Assembly (NCBI GenBank): GCA_013693915.1 | Contig: CP059264.1 | Coordinates: forward strand, 3,942,795 to 3,949,314 | Direction of reading: 5' to 3' | From: Dechloromonas sp. | Lineage (GTDB): Bacteria; Pseudomonadota; Gammaproteobacteria; Burkholderiales; Rhodocyclaceae | DNA length: 6,520 nt | Shown: positions 1-6,520 of the stretch, piece by piece | Position numbering within the stretch: position 1 is the first letter of the stretch | Layout of the letters: each line of letters begins with the position of its first letter | Notes under the pieces: generated by a model | The model's input: the letters and a program-made list of their open reading frames with translations, nothing else | The model's database searches: none | Told to the model about the DNA's origin: nothing | Made by a program: the position numbers and the translations under genes

Positions 1-1191
1 GGGGGCGAGGTGGTCACCCTCGCCGGCGATGCGATGAAGTTCGCCGCACGCATGCTCGACGACAAGGCGCCGCCCAACAAGCGCATCAGGCGCGGGGCGA
101 TCATCCGCCTGCAGAAGGACGACAGGGGCGCTTGGCAGATCAGTCAGCTCCCCGAAGTGGAATCCGCGTTCGTCGCCGTCGACCCGAAGGACGGGGCGAT
201 TCGTGCCCTGGTAGGCGGCTTCGACTTCAATCGCAACAAGTTCAACCACGTCACCCAGGCCTGGCGCCAGCCCGGTTCCAGTTTCAAGCCGTTCATCTAC
301 TCGGCCGCGCTCGAGAAGGGCTTCAATCCGGGCACGGTCATCAATGACGAGCCCATCGTCATTTCCGCGAGCCAGACCGGCTCGCAGGCCTGGGAGCCGC
401 ATAACTACGACGGCAGGTACGAAGGGCCGATGAAGATGCGCACGGCGCTGGCCAAGTCGAAGAACATGGTGTCGATCCGCATCCTGCAAAGCATCGGCAC
501 GCGTTACGCACAGGACTTCGCCACCCGCTTCGGCTTCGACGCGGCAAGACACCCGCCCTACCTGACCATGGCGCTTGGCGCGGGTTCGGTGACACCCTGG
601 CAAATGGTCACCGCCTACTCCGTGTTCGCCAACGGCGGCTACCGGATCAGTCCCTATGTCGTCAACGAAATCCGCAACGAGAAAAACCAGCTACTGGCTC
701 AGGCGGCGCCTGTGCCGGCCGGCGAAGGAACGCTGCACGCGATCGATCCCAGAAACGCTTTCATCATGGACAGCATGCTGCGCGACGTGACGATCTACGG
801 CACCGGCGCCAAGGCTTCAGTGGCGCTCAAGCGGCAGGATCTGGCGGGCAAGACCGGAACCACCAACGAATATGTCGATGCCTGGTTCTGCGGCTATCAG
901 ATGACGGTTTCCGCCTGCGCCTGGGTCGGGTTCGACCAGCCAAGGAAACTCGGTGACAAGGAAACCGGCGGCGCCGCCGCATTGCCGATCTGGATCGGCT
1001 ACATGGGCCGCGCGCTCAAGAATGTCACGGTCCAGACACCGGAAGCGCCGGAGGGGCTGGTCGCCTTCGGCAGCGGCCGTGACCGGGCCTACATTTACGC
1101 CGAAAACGTCCGCCCCGAAGCGCCGCCGGAAGACGCTGCCGACGACACAACACCGCCCCAGCCCGACCTGAGCAAACCGCCCAGCGACTGA
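1..1191 (+). CDS. mrcA: Penicillin-binding protein 1A, C-terminal transpeptidase half (5' partial)
   Basis: This is the C-terminal part of a class A penicillin-binding protein, the inner-membrane-anchored periplasmic enzyme that polymerises glycan strands and cross-links their peptides. The frame is open from base 1, so the start and the glycosyltransferase domain lie upstream; about 396 residues of a usual 750-850 are present. All three transpeptidase motifs are visible and in order: SxxK (Ser-Ser-Phe-Lys, nucleophile Ser codon 277-279, Lys 286-288, within RQPGSSFKPF), SxN (Ser-Lys-Asn, 457-465) and KTGT (850-861). The stretch before the SxxK block (about codons 20-55) fits the extra OB-like insert of PBP1A. 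After the catalytic domain comes a family-typical GFDQP...ETGGAAALPIWI segment and an acidic, proline-rich tail. The frame has no disruption. The TGA at 1189-1191 directly abuts the convergent cyaY stop. The alternative name is ponA; a PBP1A rather than PBP1B assignment rests on recalled motif context and the cyaY/lysA neighbourhood. Confidence 0.95.
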   Translation, partial: GGEVVTLAGDAMKFAARMLDDKAPPNKRIRRGAIIRLQKDDRGAWQISQLPEVESAFVAVDPKDGAIRALVGGFDFNRNKFNHVTQAWRQPGSSFKPFIYSAALEKGFNPGTVINDEPIVISASQTGSQAWEPHNYDGRYEGPMKMRTALAKSKNMVSIRILQSIGTRYAQDFATRFGFDAARHPPYLTMALGAGSVTPWQMVTAYSVFANGGYRISPYVVNEIRNEKNQLLAQAAPVPAGEGTLHAIDPRNAFIMDSMLRDVTIYGTGAKASVALKRQDLAGKTGTTNEYVDAWFCGYQMTVSACAWVGFDQPRKLGDKETGGAAALPIWIGYMGRALKNVTVQTPEAPEGLVAFGSGRDRAYIYAENVRPEAPPEDAADDTTPPQPDLSKPPSD

Positions 1192-1507
1192 TCAGCAGAG
1201 CCTGACCGCTTCGCCGGCCTGCTGGCTGGCGAGAGCCGACAGCTTTTCCAGCAGATCGGCTCCGTCGCGGGTGTCGCGCCAGCCCACACCATCCCAGCGG
1301 AAGTGAAACCCCGGCACGCGCCGCAACCCAGATCTCGCGGGCGGCGGCATGGCGATTGACGACGATCTTGCTGGCATCGGCAAACTCGATTTCGAGAACC
1401 CCGCCGGCAGCCAGGTCGAAGTCGATGGCGGCGTCGCTCGCATCCAGTGCCGCCTCGATCCGGGTCAGAATCCGGTCGGCCTGGGCATTGAATTCCTTAT
1501 CATCCAT
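1192..1507 (-). CDS. cyaY: CyaY, bacterial frataxin (frameshifted as sequenced)
   Basis: Frataxin-like protein that binds iron and modulates the IscS/IscU iron-sulfur cluster machinery in the cytoplasm. Translation from the ATG complementary to 1505-1507 begins MDDKEFNAQADRIL, an acidic first helix, followed by the beta-sheet block LEIEFADASKIVVNRHAAAREIWVAARAG, which carries the frataxin signature (IVVNR, EIWVAA). At the C4 run 1309-1312 the frame changes: FHFRWDGVGWRDTRDGADLL and the last helix (LSALASQQAGEAVRLC) continue one base further on. The natural stop is the complement of 1192-1194. Removing one base gives 104 residues and adding two gives 105, both near the usual 105-110. Read literally, the protein instead runs in the wrong frame to 1025, deep into mrcA antisense, with an Arg/Ala-rich tail of no family character. 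A purine-rich AAAGGAAGGG (complement of 1521-1530) is 13 nt before the start, rather far for a Shine-Dalgarno. Confidence 0.88.
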
Positions 1508-1549
1508 CGTGTGCTAACATCCCTTCCTTTACTGACTGGTTCGTCATTA
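1508..1549. promoter_or_regulatory. Divergent cyaY / lptM start region
   Basis: These 42 bp are the only non-coding stretch of note in the window and must hold, or adjoin, the start signals of both divergent genes. The cyaY side has a purine-rich AAAGGAAGGG on the minus strand (1521-1530). The lptM side lacks a recognisable Shine-Dalgarno before ATG 1550. The region is visibly richer in A+T than its surroundings, as expected for promoters, but I cannot point to a convincing -35/-10 pair on either strand; if the operon promoter is not here it must lie inside cyaY. Confidence 0.35.
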
Positions 1550-1715
1550 ATGTCCAGAATCGTTGCCGTGCTCCTGCCGTTCTGCTTCGCCGGTTGCGGG
1601 CTGAAAGGCCCCTTGGTGCTACCGCCCGGCCCGCCCCCCACCCATCCTCGACACCCTGAAATCGCCGACGCCGCCGGTGGATGTTAGCACGGACCAGAAG
1701 ACCACCACCCCATGA
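1550..1715 (+). CDS. lptM: LptM (YifL-like) small outer-membrane lipoprotein (frameshifted as sequenced)
   Basis: A very short lipoprotein with a signal peptide (MSRIVAVLLPFCFAG), a lipidated Cys16 (codon 1595-1597) and the diagnostic CGLKGPL block directly after it. In E. coli the homologue LptM (YifL) assists maturation of the LptD-LptE lipopolysaccharide translocon; that role is carried over by homology. Read literally the frame stops at 1685-1687 with an atypical PRHPEIADAAGGC end. Dropping one C from the C6 run 1634-1639 gives a better tail, PPILDTLKSP then [12 protein letters not shown], about 54 residues in all, whose TGA (1713-1715) forms an ATGA overlap with the lysA start. The repaired extent is given here for that reason. 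It lies just upstream of lysA, the arrangement I recall from other betaproteobacteria. The start is fixed by the short signal peptide; no clear ribosome-binding site precedes it. Confidence 0.8.
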
Positions 1716-2962
1716 ACCAGTTCGCTGTAAGAAACGGCGTCCTGCACGCCGAATCCGTCGCCCTGCCCGAAGTTGCAGCGCGCTTTGGCACTCCCGCGTC
1801 GCGCGCTTCGCTCGAGTCCGCACTGCAGGAATTCCTCGACGTGCTCAATGGCCATCCGGCAGGCCAGGGAGCGCTCGTCTGCTACGCGGCCAAGGCCAAT
1901 TCGAACCTCGCCATTCTCAACCTGTTCGCCCGCATGGGCGCCGGTTTCGACATCGTTTCCGGCGGCGAATTGCAGCGCGTGCTGGCGACCGGCGCCGACC
2001 CACGCAAGGTTGTCTTCTCGGGGGTTGGCAAGACGGTGGCCGAGATGAAACAGGGGCTCGACGCCGGCATCCTTTGCTTCAACATCGAATCGCCCGCCGA
2101 ACTGGAGCGACTGAACGAAGTGGCCGGCCAGTGCGGCAAGCGCGCGCCGGTCAGTCTCCGCGTCAATCCCGATGTCGACCCGAAGACCCACCCCTATATC
2201 TCGACCGGCCTCAAGGAAGCCAAATTCGGCGTCGCCTACGACGACGCGCTCGCCCTCTACCGGCGCGCAGCCGCGCTGCCGCACATCGAGGTGGCCGGCA
2301 TCGACTGCCACATCGGCTCGCAACTGCTCGACCCGTCGCCCTTCGTCGAGGCGCTCGACCGCATTTTGGCCCTTGTGGACCAGTTGACCGCAGCAGGCAT
2401 CCGCATCCACCACATCGACCTCGGTGGCGGCCTCGGCATCAAGTACCAGGACGACCAGGTGCAGCCGACGGTCGCTTCCTACCTCAACCCGCTGCTCGAC
2501 AAGCTGGCCGGGCGCGGCCTCAAGGTCGTGCTCGAACCGGGTCGCCGCCTGGTCGGCAACGCCGGCCTGCTGCTGACCCGAGTCGAATTCCTGAAGCCGG
2601 GGAGGGCAAAAATTTCGCCATTGTCGACGCGGCGATGAACGACCTGATGCGCCCGGCGCTTTACGAAGCCTGGCACGACATCCTGCCGGTGACGCCGCAC
2701 GCCGGCGAAACCCGCGTCTGACGTGGTCGGCCCGGTCTGCGAAACCGGCGACTTCCTCGGCCTGGCGCGCCCGCTGTGCCTCGCGGCCGGCGATCTGCTG
2801 GCAGTCATGTCGGCCGGCGCCTACGGCATGGCGATGGCCTCCAATTACAACACGCGGCCGCGCGCGGTCGAGGTCATGGTCGATGGCGATCAGGTATACG
2901 TGATCCGGCGCCGCGAAACGGTCGCCGAACTCTACGCCGGCGAACAGCTCCTGCCGGCATGA
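1712..2962 (+). CDS. lysA: Diaminopimelate decarboxylase LysA (two frameshifts and a small in-frame gap as sequenced)
   Basis: PLP-dependent cytoplasmic enzyme that decarboxylates meso-diaminopimelate to L-lysine, the last step of lysine synthesis. ATG 1712 gives [14 protein letters not shown], matching the family start. Visible motifs: CYAAKANSN with the PLP-binding Lys (codon 1892-1894), [37 protein letters not shown], the phosphate-binding DLGGGLG and [11 protein letters not shown]. Near 2599-2612 one base is missing, and [28 protein letters not shown] continues in the -1 frame. Near 2714 the frame returns, giving [14 protein letters not shown] (active-site Cys of the partner subunit) and [17 protein letters not shown] to the TGA at 2960-2962. 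The repaired length is about 416 residues, normal for the family. Read literally, the protein ends at 2638 after 308 residues and lacks the Cys loop and C-terminal barrel. Residues after FGTP also lack an expected Tyr-Val-Tyr (about 1793-1801). It overlaps lptM (ATGA, if that gene is repaired) and the adaptor gene (ATGA). Confidence 0.93.
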
Positions 2963-4056
2963 AGCGCGGCGCCCTGCTGCTCGCGGCCGCCCTGCTGGCC
3001 ACCGCCTGCGGTGAGAAACCGGCCGAGAAAAAGGGCGCGCCGCCGACCCTGATCACGACCACCCAGGCGCAGGTCATGCCGCTGGAGATCGGCGAGCGGA
3101 CGCTGGGCACGCTGGAAGCGGTCAACGACCCGAAGATCGGCGCCGAAATCGCCGGCAAGGTCGTCAAGGTCACCGCCCGCACCGGTGAAACGGTCGTCAA
3201 GGGACAGTTGCTCGCGCAGATCGACCCGACCGACGCCGGGCATCAGGTCAATGCCGACAGCGGCGAAGTCGCCCGTCTCGAAGCCCTGTTGCTCCAGCAG
3301 GAACGGGTGCTGGCCCGACAGAGCGAACTGGTGCAGAAGAATTTCATCTCGAAGAACGCCCTCGACGAGGCCACCGCCCAGCGCGACGCGCTGAAGAACC
3401 AGCTGGCCAGCGCCCGGGCCCGTGCCAGCCTGTCGCGCAACGCTCTCGACAAGACGCGCGTCGTCGCTCCCCTGGCCGGAATCATCGAAACCCAGGTGGT
3501 CGCCCCCGGCGACTACGTCAAGGTCGGCGACCCGCTGTTCCGGATGGTCTCCAACGCCCGCCTGCGCGCCAACCTGCCGTTCCCGGAAAGCGCCGCGACG
3601 CGCCTCAAGATCGGCCAGCCGGTGCGCCTCTCCAGCCCCTGTCGCCCGGGAAGCCATCTCGGCGGTCGTCGAGGACATCCGCCCGACCGTCGGCGACGGC
3701 AACCGCGCGCTCGAAGTCATCGCCCGGCTCGACAATCCCGGCCCGCTGAAGGGCGGCGGCTCGGTCGATGCCGTCGTCGTCACCGGACTGCGCGAACGCG
3801 CCGTGGTGGTGCCGGAACAGACAGTGGTGCTGCGCCCAGCCGGCAAGGTCGTCACCTGATCGCCGACGGCAAGGCCAAGCAGCAGATCGTCGACGTCGGC
3901 AGCAAGCAGCGCGGGCTGGTTGAAATCACCAGCGGGCTGCAGGGCGGCGAGATCGTGGCGCTCGACGGCGCCGGCTTCCTCACCGACGGTGCCATGGTCA
4001 ACGTCAAGGAAACGCCGAAAACCGCCGCCCAGCCGGCCGCCGCGAAACCGCAATGA
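2959..4056 (+). CDS. RND efflux periplasmic adaptor (membrane fusion) lipoprotein, with an internal out-of-frame segment
   Basis: HlyD/AcrA-type periplasmic adaptor that would link the downstream RND pump to an outer-membrane channel. ATG 2959 overlaps the lysA stop as ATGA and is followed by a lipoprotein signal [17 protein letters not shown] (Cys17, codon 3007-3009). Domains in order: first half of the lipoyl/barrel-sandwich fold ([20 protein letters not shown], from about residue 61), an alpha-helical hairpin (about 95-165, Gln/Ala/Arg-rich), the second lipoyl half ([20 protein letters not shown]) and the beta-barrel start (LRANLPFPE, about 205). From about 3640 to 3852 the true protein lies in the +1 frame ([20 protein letters not shown] ... 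[17 protein letters not shown]); it then returns to the original frame for [15 protein letters not shown] and ITSGLQGGE. The original frame happens to stay open throughout, so a literal 365-residue reading contains about 71 Arg/Pro/Gly-rich nonsense residues in place of much of the barrel and membrane-proximal part. The substrate cannot be told from sequence. Confidence 0.9.
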   Translation: MKRGALLLAAALLATACGEKPAEKKGAPPTLITTTQAQVMPLEIGERTLGTLEAVNDPKIGAEIAGKVVKVTARTGETVVKGQLLAQIDPTDAGHQVNADSGEVARLEALLLQQERVLARQSELVQKNFISKNALDEATAQRDALKNQLASARARASLSRNALDKTRVVAPLAGIIETQVVAPGDYVKVGDPLFRMVSNARLRANLPFPESAATRLKIGQPVRLSSPCRPGSHLGGRRGHPPDRRRRQPRARSHRPARQSRPAEGRRLGRCRRRHRTARTRRGGAGTDSGAAPSRQGRHLIADGKAKQQIVDVGSKQRGLVEITSGLQGGEIVALDGAGFLTDGAMVNVKETPKTAAQPAAAKPQ

Positions 4057-6520
4057 CCCTGCCCGAGCTGTCGATCAAGCGCCACGTGCTGGCGTGGATG
4101 CTGAGCGCGGTGCTCGTGCTGTTCGGCGTCATCAGCTTCGACCGGATCGGCATGGACCGCTATCCGTACATCGAATTCCCGGTCGTCTCGATCACCACGA
4201 CCTTGAAGGGCGCCAACCCGGACATCGTCGACGCCTCGCTGACCAACATCATCGAAAGCTCGGTCAATTCGACGCCGGGCATCGAGCACATCCAGTCCAC
4301 GTCGTCGCCCGGCGTCTCGGTGATCGCCATCACCTTCAACCTCGAAAAGAAGATCGACGTCGCCTTCAACGAGGTCCAGGCCAAGGTCAATCAGGTGCTG
4401 CGCCGCCTGCCCAGGGACGCCGATCCGCCGGTCGTCGCCAAGGTCGAGACCAACGCCCAGCCGATCATGTGGCTGGCCCTGCAGGGCGACCGCACGCAGC
4501 AGCAGTTAAATCAATACGCCATCAACGTCCTGAAGAAGCGCCTGGAAACCATCGACGGCGTCGGCGAAGTGCGCCTCGGCGGACGCCGCGACCGCACCAT
4601 CCGCGCCGAGCTGTGGCCGGCGCGCATGGCGGCGGTCGGCGTCACCGCGCAGGACATCAATGACGCCTTCGCCCGCGAGCACGTGCAGATGGCCGGCGGT
4701 TTCGTGGTCGGCGAGAAGACCGAAAGCCTGGTCAAGCTCGACCTCGAATTCCACTCGATCGACGCCCTGCAACAGATGGTGATCGGCTGGAAATCCGGCG
4801 CGCCGATCCGCCTGCAGGATGTCGCCGAAGTCATCGACGGCCTCACCGACAACCGCCAGCTCGCCCGCTTCAACGGCGAGACGACGATCGGCCTCGGCAT
4901 CGTCAAGGTGACCAACACCAACACCGTGGCCATCGTCGACAAGGTCAAGGACAAGCTGGAAAACGAGTTGCGCCCGCAGTTGCCGCCGGGCCTGCAACTG
5001 CATGTCGTGTCGAACGATGCGGTGTTCATCCTCGAAATCGTCAATGCGCTGAAGGAGCACCTGGTCGAAGGCACGCTGCTCGCTGCGCTGGTCGTCTGGC
5101 TCTTCCTGCAGTCGGTGCGGGCGACGATCATCGTCGCGCTGGCCATTCCGGTGTCGCTGATGGGCGCCATCGCCGTCATCTATTTCTTCGGCTACACGCT
5201 CAATTCGCTGACCCTGCTCGGCCTGCTGCTGCTGATCGGCGTCGTCGTCGATGACGCCATCGTCGTCCTCGAAAACATCTTCCGCCACCGCGAGGAACTC
5301 GACGCCGACCCGCTGTCTGCCGCGGTCAACGGCTCAAATGAGGTCGTTTTCGCGGTCATCGCGGCAACGCTGGCGCTGGTTTCGATCTTCGCCCCGGTCA
5401 TTTTCATGAGCGGCATCATCGGCCAGTTCTTCCGCTCCTTCGCCGTCGTCGTCACCTTCGGCGTGCTGGTCTCGCTGTTCGTTTCGTTGACCCTGACGCC
5501 GATGCTCTGCTCGCGCTTCCTGACCATGCGCGAACACGGCCAGCAGCACAGCCGCTTTCAGGTCGCCATCGAGCACGGCTTCCTGCGCCTCGACGCCTTC
5601 TACCGCCGCCTGCTCGCCCGCGCCCTGGCGCATCGCTGGAAGGTCGTGGTGCTGACGCTGCTGACGGTGGCCTCCAGCGCCTTCTTCTTTGCCGGCGTCG
5701 GCAAGACCTTCACCCCGGACCAGGACGAGGGCCGCTTCCTCGTCTATCTGCGCACCCCGCTCGGCTCGTCGATCGACTACACCGACTCGCGTCTGAGAAT
5801 GGTCGAGGAAGCCTTGCGCCAGCACCCGGAAATCGTCACCGAATTTGCGCTGATCGGCCTCGGCAGCGCCGGGCAGGTGAACCAGGGCACGGTGGTGGCG
5901 CGCATGGCACCGCGCAACGAGCGCCAAATCAGCCAGCAGGAAATCCTGCCCATCCTGCGCAAGGAACTCGCCGACATCCCCGGCGCCCGCATCTTCGCCG
6001 CGCCGTATCCGATGGTCCAGGGCCAGCGCGGCGAGCCGCTGCAATTCGTGCTGAGCGGCGAAAACCTCGCCGAGGTGGGCCGCCTCGGCCGCGAACTGCA
6101 GGGCAAACTGGCTGCCGAGCCCGGCCTCGGCGGGCGCATCGACAGCGACCTCCAGCTCGACCTGCCGCAACTCGTCTTCTCGCCCGACCGTCTGCGCATC
6201 GCCTCCTCCGGCTTGACCACTGCCGATGTCGCGCTGGCCATCAACATGCTGACCGGCGGTGTCGACATCGCCAAGTACAACGATGAACCGGGCGACGGCC
6301 AGCGCTACGACATCCGCGTCAAGGGCCGCGAAGGCGAATTCACGCAGCCGGCCGACCTCGGCAAGATTTACCTGCGCAACAAGACCGGGCAGCTGGTCCG
6401 GCTCGATTCGGTCGCCAGTTTCAAGGAAACGCTCGGCCCTGCCGTCATCGGCCGCTTCGACCTGCAATACGCCGCCACCTTCTTCGCTACGCCGACCATC
6501 CCGCTCGGCGAGGCGGTGCA
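4053..6520 (+). CDS. RND efflux pump inner-membrane permease, AcrB/HAE-type (3' partial)
   Basis: Proton-driven RND transporter of the ACR_tran (AcrB-like) family, taking substrate from the inner membrane or periplasm to the tripartite channel. ATG 4053 overlaps the adaptor stop as ATGA. The frame is open for 822 codons to the window edge; about 200 or more residues, including the last membrane segments, lie beyond, since the family is usually about 1,020-1,060 long. Seen: TM1 (about residues 12-30), first periplasmic porter loop (NSTPGIEHIQSTSSPGVSVI, VNQVLRRLP, DGVGEVRLGG), TM2-TM6 (about 340-488), with the proton-relay pair Asp400-Asp401 in TM4 (GVVVDDAIVVLENIF, codons 5250-5255), TM7 (about 530-550), then FTPDQDEGRF and the second porter loop (YPMVQGQRGEPLQFVLSGEN). 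No frameshift was found, unlike the upstream genes. A TTA Leu codon (4506-4508) is rare here but isolated. Neither an outer-membrane factor nor a regulator is in view. Multidrug or organic-compound efflux is likely from the family; the exact substrate is unknown. Confidence 0.95.
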   Translation, partial: MTLPELSIKRHVLAWMLSAVLVLFGVISFDRIGMDRYPYIEFPVVSITTTLKGANPDIVDASLTNIIESSVNSTPGIEHIQSTSSPGVSVIAITFNLEKKIDVAFNEVQAKVNQVLRRLPRDADPPVVAKVETNAQPIMWLALQGDRTQQQLNQYAINVLKKRLETIDGVGEVRLGGRRDRTIRAELWPARMAAVGVTAQDINDAFAREHVQMAGGFVVGEKTESLVKLDLEFHSIDALQQMVIGWKSGAPIRLQDVAEVIDGLTDNRQLARFNGETTIGLGIVKVTNTNTVAIVDKVKDKLENELRPQLPPGLQLHVVSNDAVFILEIVNALKEHLVEGTLLAALVVWLFLQSVRATIIVALAIPVSLMGAIAVIYFFGYTLNSLTLLGLLLLIGVVVDDAIVVLENIFRHREELDADPLSAAVNGSNEVVFAVIAATLALVSIFAPVIFMSGIIGQFFRSFAVVVTFGVLVSLFVSLTLTPMLCSRFLTMREHGQQHSRFQVAIEHGFLRLDAFYRRLLARALAHRWKVVVLTLLTVASSAFFFAGVGKTFTPDQDEGRFLVYLRTPLGSSIDYTDSRLRMVEEALRQHPEIVTEFALIGLGSAGQVNQGTVVARMAPRNERQISQQEILPILRKELADIPGARIFAAPYPMVQGQRGEPLQFVLSGENLAEVGRLGRELQGKLAAEPGLGGRIDSDLQLDLPQLVFSPDRLRIASSGLTTADVALAINMLTGGVDIAKYNDEPGDGQRYDIRVKGREGEFTQPADLGKIYLRNKTGQLVRLDSVASFKETLGPAVIGRFDLQYAATFFATPTIPLGEAV

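Noticed and set aside
1025..1191. Extension of cyaY into mrcA antisense
   Set aside because: This part is read only after the frame break; the true frataxin C-terminus ends at 1192.
1511..1690. A 12-bp inverted match between 1511-1522 and 1679-1690 (core GTGCTAACAT / ATGTTAGCAC)
   Set aside because: About one such 12-mer match is expected by chance in a window this size, and the right copy sits in the conserved VDVST coding tail of lptM.
1619..2413. A 264-codon minus-strand frame under lptM and lysA
   Set aside because: A shadow of lysA; the opposite strand holds the PLP-enzyme motifs.
2599..2720. Programmed ribosomal frameshifting in lysA
   Set aside because: It would need a -1 and then a +1 event in one gene, with no canonical slippery heptamer or obvious downstream stem, and lysA is not known for recoding. 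Neighbouring genes show the same kind of break.
1681..2721. A plus-strand 346-codon frame overlapping lysA
   Set aside because: Most of it is Arg/Pro-rich out-of-frame reading; only its last 38 or so codons are genuine, being the shifted part of lysA.
2932..4053. A 373-codon minus-strand frame under the adaptor gene
   Set aside because: It has no recognisable domain; the plus strand shows lipoprotein, lipoyl and hairpin features of an RND adaptor.
4506..5288. A 260-codon minus-strand frame, with an overlapping 222-codon frame, under the pump
   Set aside because: Composition is repetitive Asp/Gln/Arg with no motif, and it lies wholly inside conserved pump codons.
5334..6467. A 377-codon open frame on the minus strand antisense to the pump
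   Set aside because: It mirrors the codon bias of a high-GC gene whose antisense lacks stops. Its product is a low-complexity Asp/Glu/Ala/Gln-rich string with no domain order, while the plus strand encodes a clear RND protein.
1..6520. An undescribed defence, mobile or RNA-based system
   Set aside because: All stretches above 50 bp are accounted for by known housekeeping or efflux families; no repeats, integrase, transposase, toxin-antitoxin pair or structured RNA signal was seen.

Overview
The window looks like a piece of a high-GC betaproteobacterial chromosome. A member of the Rhodocyclales (Dechloromonas/Azonexus/Accumulibacter relatives) is my best guess, from recalled protein similarity and from the block penicillin-binding protein 1A - frataxin - LptM - LysA, a gene neighbourhood I recall from betaproteobacteria. 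No search was run, so the order-level placement is an inference.

Layout: (1) 1-1191 (+) is the C-terminal half of a bifunctional class A penicillin-binding protein (mrcA/ponA), cut by the left edge. (2) 1192-1507 (-) is cyaY, the bacterial frataxin, convergent with mrcA; the two stop codons abut in the palindrome TGATCA. (3) 1508-1549 is a 42-bp divergent start region. (4) 1550-1715 (+) is the small outer-membrane lipoprotein gene lptM. (5) 1712-2962 (+) is lysA, diaminopimelate decarboxylase. (6) 2959-4056 (+) is an RND-type periplasmic adaptor lipoprotein. (7) 4053-6520 (+) is the inner-membrane RND pump, running off the right edge. The last four genes are joined by ATGA stop/start overlaps (the lptM-lysA one only after repair of a frameshift), so they look like one translationally coupled operon. 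Every stretch longer than 50 bp is coding; I see no RNA gene, mobile element, CRISPR array or convincing terminator.

The most striking property is damage confined to the middle. cyaY, lptM, lysA (twice) and the adaptor gene (twice) each change reading frame while family-typical protein continues in the new frame, and lysA also appears to lack three conserved codons near its N-terminus. The flanking mrcA (1.2 kb) and pump (2.5 kb) frames are clean. Several shifts lie at short G/C homopolymers, and the -1/+1 changes within lysA and the adaptor cancel, so base-level sequence or assembly error is more likely than true gene decay, though the window alone cannot settle it. Each gene is annotated at its repaired extent, with the literal reading noted.

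Functionally the window joins cell-envelope genes (peptidoglycan synthesis by PBP1A, LPS-translocon assembly by LptM), the last step of lysine synthesis from meso-diaminopimelate (itself a peptidoglycan precursor), iron-sulfur cluster assembly (CyaY) and a two-gene RND efflux module. The one biologically unusual arrangement is the apparent coupling of lysA to the efflux pair. I do not see evidence for an undescribed system.
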